From assembly GCF_014489115.1 (NCBI RefSeq), contig NZ_JACTAH010000001.1:868001-932000 (forward strand): a stretch of 64,000 nucleotides of DNA, written 5' to 3'. Source of the DNA: Thauera sedimentorum. GTDB lineage: Bacteria > Pseudomonadota > Gammaproteobacteria > Burkholderiales > Rhodocyclaceae. Position numbers and translations under genes: made by a program. How positions within the stretch are numbered: position 1 is the first letter of the stretch; the number at the start of each line of letters is the position of its first letter. Positions 17,595 through 28,516 of this stretch are shown here, piece by piece. Below the pieces are notes generated by a model that was not told where the DNA came from, ran no database searches, and saw only the letters and a list, made by a program, of their open reading frames with translations.

Positions 17595-19121
17595 ATGCAG
17601 GCGTCCGAACGACAATCCGCCCCGGTCGAGGGGGCGCTGACCTGGTTGGCAACCGAGCCGGATGACGATCCGGTGGCCGACCTGGCCGCGCTGCGCGGAC
17701 ATTTCGGGCGGGTACGGGATCCGGCGGTGCCCAGCGCGGAGTTCGCCAGCTGCCTCGAGCAGTTCGACCTGCGGGTGCTGGACATCTGCGAGCGTTTCCG
17801 CGCAAGGCTGCTCGATGCCCCGCTGCCGCTGCCGGCCGATCTGCGCCTGCCGACCGAAGGCCTGATCGATGCCTTGCTCGATCTGGCGGCAGGGTTCCAG
17901 CGCGTGCTCGAGGATGTGCGCAGCCGGTGGCTCGGTGGGCAGCGCAGCGATGCGCATGCCCTGATCGTGCGCGCGATGCGGCTGTCGGCCGAAGCCTACC
18001 TGTTCGCCTGCATGATCGGTGCGCCCGCGCCCGCGGGGTTCTGGTTGCGCACCTATGCCTTGCTTGCCGTGGCCGTCCGCATCGAGGACGAGGGAGGCGA
18101 GGACGGTGGCAAGGCAGGCCCTGCACTTGCGACCGCCCAGGCCATCATGGCCGTTGCCGCCTTGCAGCCGGAAAGCCTGACAGGCCGCGAACTCGTTTGG
18201 GTTCGCGATTATCTTGACGGGGCCGAATCCGAAACCCAGATCGGACAGCGCCGTGTCGGCGATGCGAACTCGCTCTACTGGATGGACCCCGAGGCCGATG
18301 CTCCGCCGACCGCCTTGTCCCGCAGGGCGGCACCGGAAGGGGAGGGACTGTTCTACTTCAATTCCGGCGCGCTCGCCGCAGATGTGGCGAGGCGCCTCGA
18401 GTGGCTGGAACTGCGGATTGCGCAGGCCGAAGTGGTGGGGCTGGAGCGCGATGTGGACCTGCTCAACGCCGATGGTCCCGCGCTGCCGGCCGGTTTGACA
18501 CCAGTCGAGGCATTGTCGCTCCTCCGCCGCATGCACGAGCGCTGGTCCGCGCCGCCGCATCGCGTGGCGCCGCGCCGCCAGCATGAGTACACGGTCCAGG
18601 TGTGTGCCGGCCTGAGGGCCATCTGGGAGATGTTCCGCCGCGGCGAAGCTCAGGCGCGCATTGCCGAATGGATGGTGTGCAACGAGAGCCCGGGCGGTTA
18701 CGCGATCATGAGCGTGTCGGGTGTCTCCGGCGTGCTCAGCGCGGGAATGGTGCTGGCGCTGCGGCCGGACGCCGGCAAGCCGTGGAGTCTGTGCATCGTC
18801 CGCTGGATCCGCAGCGACAACGCGGATCAGGTGGAACTCGGCCTGCAGGTCGTCGCGCACGGCGGCACCGCGGCGACCATCGCCTTCAGGGGGGGCGATG
18901 TGAAGACCATCCTGCCGGCCCTGATCCTGCCGCCGCTGAGTGGGGTGCGGCACAACCCGGCCGTGCTGGTGAAGACGGGGTCCTACGCCTCGCGGCGCTT
19001 CGTGCTCGTTCGCGACCTGGAGCAGCGCCTCTACGTGGCGCAGGGACGGGTGATCAGTCTGGACATGCAGACGGCGAACATCGAACTCCTGCAGTACGAG
19101 ATCGACCCCTATCCGATCTGA
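17595..19121 (+). CDS. Uncharacterised protein with PilZ-like C-terminal domain
   Basis: A 508-residue soluble protein I cannot name. The N-terminal 300 residues are predicted mostly helical with no recognised motif. From about residue 320 it shows the layout of a c-di-GMP-binding PilZ domain: RVAPR (RxxxR) at about 323-327, NESPGG ([D/N]xSxxG) at about 363-368, and the strand IVRWIRSDNADQVELGLQVV at about 401-420, which resembles the usual VRW...G.elGv end of PilZ. The RxxxR-to-NxSxxG distance is somewhat longer than usual. It is divergent from rpsP; the ATG at 17595 is the first usable start (ATG at 17581 meets a stop at once). The 3' end overlaps the convergent YihY gene by 13 bases. The c-di-GMP link is an inference. 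Confidence 0.8.
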   Translation: MQASERQSAPVEGALTWLATEPDDDPVADLAALRGHFGRVRDPAVPSAEFASCLEQFDLRVLDICERFRARLLDAPLPLPADLRLPTEGLIDALLDLAAGFQRVLEDVRSRWLGGQRSDAHALIVRAMRLSAEAYLFACMIGAPAPAGFWLRTYALLAVAVRIEDEGGEDGGKAGPALATAQAIMAVAALQPESLTGRELVWVRDYLDGAESETQIGQRRVGDANSLYWMDPEADAPPTALSRRAAPEGEGLFYFNSGALAADVARRLEWLELRIAQAEVVGLERDVDLLNADGPALPAGLTPVEALSLLRRMHERWSAPPHRVAPRRQHEYTVQVCAGLRAIWEMFRRGEAQARIAEWMVCNESPGGYAIMSVSGVSGVLSAGMVLALRPDAGKPWSLCIVRWIRSDNADQVELGLQVVAHGGTAATIAFRGGDVKTILPALILPPLSGVRHNPAVLVKTGSYASRRFVLVRDLEQRLYVAQGRVISLDMQTANIELLQYEIDPYPI

Positions 19122-20332
19122 TCCCCGGTCTGGTTGTCGAGCAGGTCGGCTAGCGAGATGTCTGCCTGCTGCAGGGCGGCTGAAAAGCGGGTCGCGGCCG
19201 TCCGCGCCGGAGCGCTCTGCCCGGCAGTGTCGAGCCAGGCCTGGGGCGAAAGTGCGAACTGGGCGATGATGTCGGACAGGCGCAGCCTGTCGGGCGCGAT
19301 GCTCAACACCCAGTGTCCGTTTTCGGTGCGCGCGACCCAGCCTGCCTCGCACATGGCGCCGAGAACCGCCTCGCATTGATCGTCCGGCAGGCCCACCCGG
19401 CCCTGCAGGTGCCGGAACTCCGCGGATTCTCCGGTGCGCTGCGCGCTCGCCAGGTCCACCAGCATGCTGGTTGCGGCGTGCGTGCGATCGCCGGGGAAGG
19501 GCGGTGCCACCCGGCGGCGCTCGATGAAGGCCGGCAGGGTGGCGCTGAGCAGCGCGCCGAGCAGCACGATCACCCACGAGAGGTAAAGCCAGACGAGAAA
19601 GATCGGCAGCGCCGCAAAGGCACCATAGACCAGCGTATACGTGGGAAAGCGCGCGATGAACAGGCCGAATGCGCGCTGCATCAGGAAGAACGCGATGGCT
19701 GCGGCGAGCCCGCCTGCCAGGGCGTGCAGGGCCCGGACCGGGTGGTTCGGCACCGCGAAGTAGAGGTAGCTGAACAGCAGGCCGAGCATCAGCGGCGGCA
19801 GCAGGCGGGCCGCCATCTCGCCCAGCCAGGGAACGTGGTCGACCAGTTCCATCGACGCGCTGACGAGGTAGCCGGAGGCGAACACGCTGGCGCCGAGTAC
19901 CAGCGGCCCCAGGGTGAGCGCGAACCAATAGACAGCGATGCGAAAGAGCAGCGGCCGCGGCTGGCGCACGCCCCAGATCTGGTTGAACACGCGCTCGATG
20001 GTGGACAGCAGCATCAGGGCGGTCACCACCAGCAGTGCGGTACCGAGCAGGGTCAGCCCGGTTGCCTTCTGCGAGAACTGCAATGCGTAGGTGGTGATGA
20101 TCTTGCCGGCGCGTTCCGGCAGCAGATTCTCCAGCAGGAAGATCTTCAACGAGGTGCCGAGCTCGGCGAAGCCGGGGAAGTTGCTGAACAGCGCGATCGC
20201 CACCGTTACCAGCGGTACCAGGGCGAGCAGGGTGGTGAAGGCAAGACTGCCCGCCACCTGAGGACAGCGGGTGGCCTTGAAGCGGGTCAGCAGCAGACGG
20301 GCCAGGTCGCGCGTGGCGGAGAGCGGTTTCAT
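19109..20332 (-). CDS. YihY-family inner-membrane protein with extra C-terminal domain
   Basis: A 407-residue protein of the YihY/BrkB (virulence factor BrkB-like) family. Six membrane segments fill roughly residues 25-270, with the family features AGSLAFTTLLALVPLVTV (about 27-44), RPLLFRIAVYWFALTLGPL and the VYGAFAALPIFLVWLYLSW segment (about 240). The C-terminal 130 residues are soluble and have a winged-helix-like pattern (GLPDDQCEAVLGAMCEAGWV, then TENGHWVLSI). Proteins of this family were once called ribonuclease BN, an assignment now abandoned; the true function is unknown. The 3' end overlaps the convergent gene by 13 bases. Confidence 0.88.
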   Translation of the reverse strand: MKPLSATRDLARLLLTRFKATRCPQVAGSLAFTTLLALVPLVTVAIALFSNFPGFAELGTSLKIFLLENLLPERAGKIITTYALQFSQKATGLTLLGTALLVVTALMLLSTIERVFNQIWGVRQPRPLLFRIAVYWFALTLGPLVLGASVFASGYLVSASMELVDHVPWLGEMAARLLPPLMLGLLFSYLYFAVPNHPVRALHALAGGLAAAIAFFLMQRAFGLFIARFPTYTLVYGAFAALPIFLVWLYLSWVIVLLGALLSATLPAFIERRRVAPPFPGDRTHAATSMLVDLASAQRTGESAEFRHLQGRVGLPDDQCEAVLGAMCEAGWVARTENGHWVLSIAPDRLRLSDIIAQFALSPQAWLDTAGQSAPARTAATRFSAALQQADISLADLLDNQTGDQIG

Positions 20333-20376
20333 CTAAGGGGCGGGTCAGGGGCGCAGGGCGTGGCGGTGACGAACGG

Positions 20377-20382
20377 TATAAT
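20377..20382 (+). promoter_or_regulatory. Possible -10 box for wrbA
   Basis: A consensus TATAAT hexamer stands out in this GC-rich region 67 bases before the wrbA start. No good -35 box lies 16-18 bases upstream, so the promoter is uncertain or activator-dependent. Confidence 0.35.
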
Positions 20383-20395
20383 CGCGCGATTCTAG

Positions 20396-21405
<1,010 letters not shown>

Positions 21406-21415
21406 CATGAGCGCA

Positions 21416-21448
21416 CGGGCGGTGTGCGGCCAGGCCGCAGACCGCCCG
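21416..21448. terminator. Hairpin between convergent DUF2069 and leuA genes
   Basis: Arms CGGGCGGT/ACCGCCCG plus an inner GCGGCC/GGCCGC stem form a long GC-rich hairpin. No T-run follows on either strand, so termination may need Rho or be incomplete. Confidence 0.5.
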
Positions 21449-21459
21449 CGTCGCGCCGC

Positions 21460-22995
21460 TCAGACCTGCGGATTGACCCGCTCGAGCTTGCTGTGCAGCT
21501 TGTTCAGCGCATTGAGATAGGCCTTTGCCGAGGCGACGATGATGTCGGTGTCCGCCCCCTGGCCGTTGACCACCTTGCCATCCAGCGCCAGGCGCACCGT
21601 GACTTCGCCCTGCGCGTCGGTGCCGGTGGTGATCGCATTGACCGAGTAGAGCAGCAGTTCGCTGCCGCTTCGCGCCACCGTCTCGATGGCCTTGAAGGCG
21701 GCGTCGACCGGCCCGGAGCCTTCGGCGGCGATGTGCGTTTCCTGTCCGCCGACCGCCAGCGTGAGCTCGGCCTGCGGAGTCTCGCCGGTTTCCGAATGGA
21801 AGCGTGAGGAAACCAGGCGGTAGTGCTCGAGCTCGGGCGTGGTGGCTTCGTCGCTCATCAGCGCGTGCAGGTCCTCGTCGAAGATCTCGTGCTTCTTGTC
21901 GGCCAGTTCCTTGAAGCGCGCGAAAGCGTGGTTGAGGTGGTCCTCGGACTCGACCACGATGCCCAGTTCCTGCAGGCGCGAGCGGAAGGCGTTGCGCCCG
22001 GAGTGCTTGCCCAGCACCAGCTTGTTGGCGCCCCAGCCGACGTCCTCGGCGCGCATGATTTCGTAGGTTTCGCGGTGCTTGAGCACGCCGTCCTGGTGGA
22101 TGCCGGACTCGTGCGCGAAGGCGTTGGCGCCGACGATGGCCTTGTTGGGTTGCACCGGAAAGCCGGTGACGCCGGAAACCAGCTTGGATGCCGGCACGAT
22201 CTGCGTGGTGTCGATGCCGGTGTCGCACTGGAAGACGTCGCGCCGGGTGCGCACCGCCATCACCACCTCTTCCAGCGAGGCGTTGCCGGCGCGTTCGCCC
22301 AGGCCGTTGATGGTGCATTCCACCTGACGCGCGCCGGCGCGCACCGCGGCGAGCGAGTTGGCCACCGCCAGGCCGAGGTCGTTGTGGCAATGCACCGACC
22401 ACACCACCTTGTCGGAATTGGGCACGCGTTCGATCAGCGTCGCGATGGTGGCGGCGAACTGCTCGGGGACGTTGTAGCCCACGGTGTCCGGCACGTTGAT
22501 GGTGGTGGCGCCCGCGTCGATGACCGCCTCGAAGATGCGGCACAGGAAGTCGATCTCCGAGCGGCCGGCGTCTTCGGCCGAGAACTCGATGTCGTCGGTG
22601 TATTCCTTGGCCCAGCCGATCGCCTTGACCGCCTGCTCGACCACCTGGTCGGGCGTCATGCGCAGCTTCTTCTCCATGTGGATCGGGCTGGTGGCGATGA
22701 AGGTGTGGATGCGCCCGCGCGCCGCGGAGCGGATGGCCTCGCCGGCGCGGCGGATGTCGTTCTCGTTGGCGCGCGCCAGCGAACAGACGGTGGACTCCTT
22801 GACCGCCTCGGCGATCGCGCGCACCGACTCGAAGTCGCCGTTGGAGGCGGCGGCGAAACCGGCCTCGATCACGTCCACCCGCATGCGCTCCAGCTGGCGG
22901 GCGATGCGCAGCTTCTCGTCACGGGTCATCGAGGCGCCAGGGCTCTGTTCGCCGTCGCGCAAGGTCGTGTCGAAGATGATCAGCTTGTCGTTCAT
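21460..22995 (-). CDS. leuA: 2-isopropylmalate synthase
   Basis: A 511-residue enzyme that condenses acetyl-CoA with 2-ketoisovalerate, the first committed step of leucine synthesis. The DRE-TIM core starts with [17 protein letters not shown] (about residues 6-22) and has the metal-binding HCHNDLG (about 203) and the [18 protein letters not shown] segment (about 233). The C-terminal about 120 residues form the LeuA dimer domain that binds leucine for feedback inhibition. The ATG at 22995 ([11 protein letters not shown]) fits the family better than the in-frame codon at 23037. It follows pssA but has its own leader peptide and promoter, so it can be regulated separately from ilvBNC. Confidence 0.97.
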   Translation of the reverse strand: MNDKLIIFDTTLRDGEQSPGASMTRDEKLRIARQLERMRVDVIEAGFAAASNGDFESVRAIAEAVKESTVCSLARANENDIRRAGEAIRSAARGRIHTFIATSPIHMEKKLRMTPDQVVEQAVKAIGWAKEYTDDIEFSAEDAGRSEIDFLCRIFEAVIDAGATTINVPDTVGYNVPEQFAATIATLIERVPNSDKVVWSVHCHNDLGLAVANSLAAVRAGARQVECTINGLGERAGNASLEEVVMAVRTRRDVFQCDTGIDTTQIVPASKLVSGVTGFPVQPNKAIVGANAFAHESGIHQDGVLKHRETYEIMRAEDVGWGANKLVLGKHSGRNAFRSRLQELGIVVESEDHLNHAFARFKELADKKHEIFDEDLHALMSDEATTPELEHYRLVSSRFHSETGETPQAELTLAVGGQETHIAAEGSGPVDAAFKAIETVARSGSELLLYSVNAITTGTDAQGEVTVRLALDGKVVNGQGADTDIIVASAKAYLNALNKLHSKLERVNPQV

Positions 22996-23090
22996 GTTCG
23001 GCTCCAGCAGGAGAGAGGTCGATGCGGATAGAAGCATCCGCCTGCGCGTCTGGCAGGGGTGCGGCTAGGGGGAAGAAAGGGTATGTGTGG

Positions 23091-23183
23091 TCAGCGCGCG
23101 GGGCGCAGCAGCGGGCCGAGCGGTAGCAGGCTCGCCGGCAGGAGGCGAAGCGACAGGAGGGAGGGGTCGCGTTCGGTCGTCAT
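23091..23183 (-). CDS. leuL: Leucine-rich leader peptide of leuA (attenuation)
   Basis: A 30-codon open frame ends 95 bases before the leuA start. It encodes 10 leucines in 30 residues, in clusters such as LLSLRLL and LLPLGPLL. One of them uses CTA, which is rare in such GC-rich DNA. This is the expected pattern of an attenuator peptide that senses charged tRNA-Leu. Downstream, the transcript contains a short stem GCGGAT/ATCCGC (23002-23025 region) and a CTCC/GGAG pairing that would cover the leuA ribosome site. A classical T-run terminator is not obvious, so the mechanism could be translational rather than transcriptional. The predicted promoter places the transcript start at or next to its ATG. 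Confidence 0.75.
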   Translation of the reverse strand: MTTERDPSLLSLRLLPASLLPLGPLLRPAR

Positions 23184-23190
23184 GCGGCTG

Positions 23191-23220
23191 ACTATAGATC
23201 AGCTTCCGCGACGCGCGCAA
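23191..23220 (-). promoter_or_regulatory. Probable promoter of the leuA leader and leuA
   Basis: On the minus strand a -10 box TATAGT (23191-23196) and a weaker -35 box TTGCGC (23215-23220) are spaced by 18 bases. The start point would fall near 23184, directly at the leader ATG at 23183. Confidence 0.55.
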
Positions 23221-23254
23221 GCAAGTGGCGCGCGTCCCCGCCGCGCGCACCCCG

Positions 23255-24073
23255 TCAGTCGGCTTCTGTATCCTGGCCCGGCTCTCGCTGCTCGTGGCGG
23301 TGCGCCTCAGCGGCTTCCGCGCGGCGTCGGCGGCGGTTCATCCAGCGCCAGCCGTAGAGCACATAGCCGGAGAAGGCATAGGCCAGGAAGAGCGCGAACA
23401 GCACCCCGGGCGGGTAGCTGGACACCAGCGCGAAGGCGAGCACCAGCGCGATCAGCACGATGAAGGGCACGCTCTTCTTCAGGTTGATGTCCTTGCCGCT
23501 CCAGAAGAACACGTTGCTGACCATGGAGATGCCGGCGAACACGGTGAGGAAGCAGGCCAGCCAGCTGACGTCCTCGCCGGTCAGGCCGTTGTCGATCACC
23601 ACCCACACCATGCCGGCCACCAGTGCGGCGGCAGCCGGGCTGGGCAGGCCCTGGAAGTAGCGCTTGTCGACCACGTCGATGTTGGTGTTGAAGCGTGCCA
23701 GGCGCAGCGCGGCGCCGGCGCAGTAGATGAAGGCGGCGATCCAGCCCAGCTTGCCGAGGTCCTGCAGGGCCCACTCGTACATCACCAGCGCGGGCGCGGC
23801 GCCGAAGGACACCATGTCGGAGAGCGAATCGTACTCGGCGCCGAAAGCGCTCTGCGTCTGGGTGAGGCGGGCGACGCGGCCGTCCAGCCCGTCGAGCACC
23901 ATGGCGATGAAGATCGCCACCGCGGCGTACTCGAAGCGGTCGTTCATCGCCTGCACGATGGCGTAGAAGCCGGCGAACAGGGCGGCGGTGGTGAACAGGT
24001 TGGGCAGGATGTAGATGCCGCGGCGACGCTTTGCGATCGGGATCAGGGTCATGGATGGATTCGTTTCCGCCAT
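23255..24073 (-). CDS. pssA: CDP-diacylglycerol-serine O-phosphatidyltransferase
   Basis: A 272-residue integral membrane enzyme making phosphatidylserine from CDP-diacylglycerol and serine, the precursor of phosphatidylethanolamine. It carries the CDP-alcohol phosphotransferase signature: DGRVAR, then a G and DSLSD at the proper spacing (about residues 62-84). About eight membrane segments follow, and the tail is hydrophilic with an RRRRR cluster. I use the ATG at 24073 (MAETNPS); an internal ATG seven codons on is possible and neither has a strong ribosome site. It lies between ilvC and leuA, an arrangement common in betaproteobacteria. Confidence 0.94.
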   Translation of the reverse strand: MAETNPSMTLIPIAKRRRGIYILPNLFTTAALFAGFYAIVQAMNDRFEYAAVAIFIAMVLDGLDGRVARLTQTQSAFGAEYDSLSDMVSFGAAPALVMYEWALQDLGKLGWIAAFIYCAGAALRLARFNTNIDVVDKRYFQGLPSPAAAALVAGMVWVVIDNGLTGEDVSWLACFLTVFAGISMVSNVFFWSGKDINLKKSVPFIVLIALVLAFALVSSYPPGVLFALFLAYAFSGYVLYGWRWMNRRRRRAEAAEAHRHEQREPGQDTEAD

Positions 24074-24175
24074 GGCGCGGGCGTGCGCGTGGTTGAAGAT
24101 ACGGATTCTACCGCATGCGCCGGACCGGCAATCTCGCTGGGCGGGCATCGGGCCGCACTGATGCGGATTCAAACG

Positions 24176-24212
24176 AAAAAGGCCGGGGTGGCTCGCGCCC
24201 GTCCCCGGCCTT
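24176..24212 (-). terminator. Rho-independent terminator after ilvC
   Basis: On the minus strand a hairpin with stem AAGGCCGGGG/CCCCGGCCTT and a 14-base loop ends in TTTTT, beginning 20 bases after the ilvC stop. It should end most ilvBNC transcripts before pssA. Confidence 0.85.
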
Positions 24213-24231
24213 GCTCAAGCAGTGGCGCCGA

Positions 24232-25951
<1,720 letters not shown>

Positions 25952-25985
25952 GGTGTTGTTCTTTCCTGGATGTCTGGGGCTGCGG

Positions 25986-27698
25986 TTACAGGTCTTCGGC
26001 GGAGAGGATCATCTCGGTCAGGCCCTTGCCGCCCTGGACCATCGGATAGACGTTCTCGGTCTGGTCCACCTGGAAGTCGAGAAAGACCAGTTCGTCCTTG
26101 TGCCGGGTGAAGGCCTCGCGCAGCGCCGGCTCGACGTCGGCCGGGCGGTCGACGCGGATGCCCACGTGACCGTAGGCTTCGGCCAGCTTGGCGAAGTCCG
26201 GCAGCGAATCCATGTAGGACTCGGAGTAGCGCCCGCCGTGGAACAGCTCCTGCCACTGGCGCACCATGCCCAGGTAGCGGTTGTTGAGGTTGCAGATCTT
26301 GATCGGCAGGCGGAACTGCTTGCAGGTGGACAGTTCCTGGATGTTCATCTGGATGGAGGCCTCGCCGGTGATGCAGGCCACCTGCATGTCCGGATTGGCG
26401 AGCTTGGCACCCATGGCGTAGGGCATGCCCACGCCCATCGTGCCCAGGCCGCCGGAGTTGAGCCAGCGGCGCGGCTTGTCGAAGCGGTAGTACTGCGCGG
26501 CCCACATCTGGTGCTGGCCCACGTCAGAGGTCACGATGGCGTCGCCGCCGGTGACTTCCCACAGCTTCTGCACCACGAACTGCGGCTTGATGATCTCGTC
26601 CGAGTTCTTGTAGACCATGCAGTTGCGGCTGCGCCACTCCTCGACCTGCTTCCACCACGCCGCAAGGTTGTCCGGGTTGGGACGCGCTTCGCCGGATTCG
26701 ATCTGGCGGATCATCTCGTCGAGCACTTCGCGCACGTCGCCGACGATGGGCACGTCAACCTTGACGCGCTTGGAAATCGACGAGGGGTCGATGTCCACAT
26801 GGATGATCTTGCGCGGCTCCTCTGCGAAGTGCGCCGGGTTGCCGATCACGCGGTCGTCGAAGCGCGCGCCCACGGCCAGCAGCACGTCGCTGTAGTGCAT
26901 GGCCATGTTGGCTTCGAAAGTGCCGTGCATGCCGGGCATGCCCAGGTACTGGCGGTCGCTGGCCGGGTAGCCGCCCAGGCCCATCAGCGTGTTGGTGATC
27001 GGGAAGCCCAGCAGGCGGGTGAGCTTGGTGAGTTGCTCGGCCGCGTCGGAGAGGATGACGCCGCCGCCGGTGTAGATCATGGGCCGCTTGGCTTCGAGCA
27101 AGAGTTGCACCGCCTTGCGGATCTGCCCCTGGTGGCCGCGGACCACCGGGTTGTACGAGCGCATCGCGATTTCCTGCGGATACTCGAACTCGCACTTGTG
27201 CATGCTGACATCCTTGGGGATGTCCACCAGCACCGGGCCGGGACGGCCGGTCTTGGCCAGATAGAAGGCCTTCTTGATGGTCGGCGCGATGTCGCGCACG
27301 TCCTTGACCAGGAAGTTGTGCTTCACGCAGGGGCGGGTGATGCCCACGGTGTCCACTTCCTGGAAGGCGTCCTGGCCGATCGCCGCGGTGGGCACCTGGC
27401 CGGAGATGATGACCATGGGGATGGAGTCGCAAAACGCGGTGGCGATGCCAGTGACCGCGTTGGTGGCGCCCGGGCCGGAGGTCACCAGCGCGACGCCGAC
27501 GTTCTGGGTGCTGCGCGCGTAGCCGTCGGCCGCGTGCACCGCCGCCTGTTCGTGGCGCACCAGCACGTGGCGAACCTGCTCCTGCTGGAAGAGGGCGTCG
27601 TAAATGAAGAGGACCGCGCCGCCGGGATAGCCGAACACGTGTTCAACCTTTTCTTCCTGCAGACACCTGATTACAATTTCCGCGCCCGTCAGCACCAT
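25986..27698 (-). CDS. ilvB: Acetolactate synthase large (catalytic) subunit
   Basis: A 570-residue thiamine-diphosphate enzyme that makes acetolactate or acetohydroxybutyrate from pyruvate, the first common step of branched-chain synthesis. The start MVLTGAEIVIRCLQEEKV, the FGYPGGAVLFIYD segment (about 23) and the RHEQAAVHAADGYAR segment with the catalytic glutamate (about 47) are clear. In the cofactor motif the usual GDGS is GEAS (ITGEASIQM, about residue 445), with the matching NLNNRYLGM about 25 residues on. A strong promoter lies 36-64 bases upstream with no leader peptide, so this operon is probably controlled by feedback and promoter activity. Confidence 0.97.
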   Translation of the reverse strand: MVLTGAEIVIRCLQEEKVEHVFGYPGGAVLFIYDALFQQEQVRHVLVRHEQAAVHAADGYARSTQNVGVALVTSGPGATNAVTGIATAFCDSIPMVIISGQVPTAAIGQDAFQEVDTVGITRPCVKHNFLVKDVRDIAPTIKKAFYLAKTGRPGPVLVDIPKDVSMHKCEFEYPQEIAMRSYNPVVRGHQGQIRKAVQLLLEAKRPMIYTGGGVILSDAAEQLTKLTRLLGFPITNTLMGLGGYPASDRQYLGMPGMHGTFEANMAMHYSDVLLAVGARFDDRVIGNPAHFAEEPRKIIHVDIDPSSISKRVKVDVPIVGDVREVLDEMIRQIESGEARPNPDNLAAWWKQVEEWRSRNCMVYKNSDEIIKPQFVVQKLWEVTGGDAIVTSDVGQHQMWAAQYYRFDKPRRWLNSGGLGTMGVGMPYAMGAKLANPDMQVACITGEASIQMNIQELSTCKQFRLPIKICNLNNRYLGMVRQWQELFHGGRYSESYMDSLPDFAKLAEAYGHVGIRVDRPADVEPALREAFTRHKDELVFLDFQVDQTENVYPMVQGGKGLTEMILSAEDL

Positions 27699-27733
27699 CG
27701 CAAGCTCGCTCAGTATTACGTTCGAAACAGGCG

Positions 27734-27762
27734 ACGTTACCGTGCGACCGGGTTTTGGTCAA
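27734..27762 (-). promoter_or_regulatory. Sigma-70 promoter of ilvBNC
   Basis: On the minus strand TTGACC (27757-27762) and TAACGT (27734-27739) are spaced by 17 bases. Transcription should begin near 27727, leaving an untranslated leader of only about 28 bases, too short for an attenuator. Confidence 0.7.
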
Positions 27763-27943
27763 GAACGTCGCGGCATTGCAGCATGACGTCCGGCTGAGCC
27801 TTGCGGCCGGGTATCTCAGCTTGCCAGTCGGGCGCCCGCAGGCACGCCGTGTTTCGGGCAAGCGCCAGCCCCGATCCCCTTCCGAACACACCCGATTTTT
27901 CCCCTCAGACGCGCGCCGCGTGCGTCGCAGAAGGACTTGTCCG

Positions 27944-28438
27944 ATGACCGCCCCCGATGCCCGTTCCGCTTCCACCGCCGACGCCTCTTCGGCCCGCCTG
28001 GTGGTCGAGTCGGCCGGACTGCGCCGCCGCCTGGCGAGCATGCTGTACGAATCCCTGCTGCTGCTCGGCGTGCTCGCGCTTGTGTTCCTGGTGCCCTGGC
28101 TGATCCTTGGCGTGGTCTTCGGCATCGCCCCGCCGGGTTGGCTGGCCTGGATCCATGTCGTTACCGCGCTGGGTGCGTACTTCGTCTGGTACTGGCGGCG
28201 CGGCGGGCAGACGCTGGCGATGCAGACCTGGCGGCTGCGCATCGTCGACGCGGCCAGCGGCCGCCTGCCGGACGACCGTCAGTGCCTGCTGCGCTACGCG
28301 CTGGCCTGGCCCTCGGTGCTGTTCTTCGGCGCCGGCCTGCTGTGGGCGCTGATCGACCGCGACCGCCAGTTCCTGCACGACCGCCTGGCCGGCACCTGCA
28401 TCGTGTTGCTGCCCGGCAACATGGGCGCCCCCAAGTAG
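27944..28438 (+). CDS. RDD-family membrane protein
   Basis: A 164-residue protein. Residues about 25-40 (GLRRRLASMLYESLLLLGV) begin the RDD domain, although the name-giving Arg-Asp-Asp is LRRR...YE here. Three membrane segments follow. The family also shows in YWRRGGQTLAMQTWRLRI (about residue 87) and LWALIDRDRQFLHDRLAGT near the end. RDD proteins are small membrane proteins, some acting as ion exchangers, most without known function. The ATG at 27944 has GAAGGA about 9 bases before it. It is divergent from ilvB and 78 bases ahead of the P-type ATPase gene. Confidence 0.85.
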   Translation: MTAPDARSASTADASSARLVVESAGLRRRLASMLYESLLLLGVLALVFLVPWLILGVVFGIAPPGWLAWIHVVTALGAYFVWYWRRGGQTLAMQTWRLRIVDAASGRLPDDRQCLLRYALAWPSVLFFGAGLLWALIDRDRQFLHDRLAGTCIVLLPGNMGAPK

Positions 28439-28516
28439 CAGACGGCACCCGTGCGTCGCGGGGAACGGTAAGGCCGCCGTGGTGTCATTGAGGGGGTCTT
28501 CACCGATGACGAATCC

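Noticed and set aside
27763..27943. A possible leader peptide for ilvB
   Set aside because: The promoter at 27734-27762 leaves only about 28 bases before ilvB, so no leader frame fits in the transcript.
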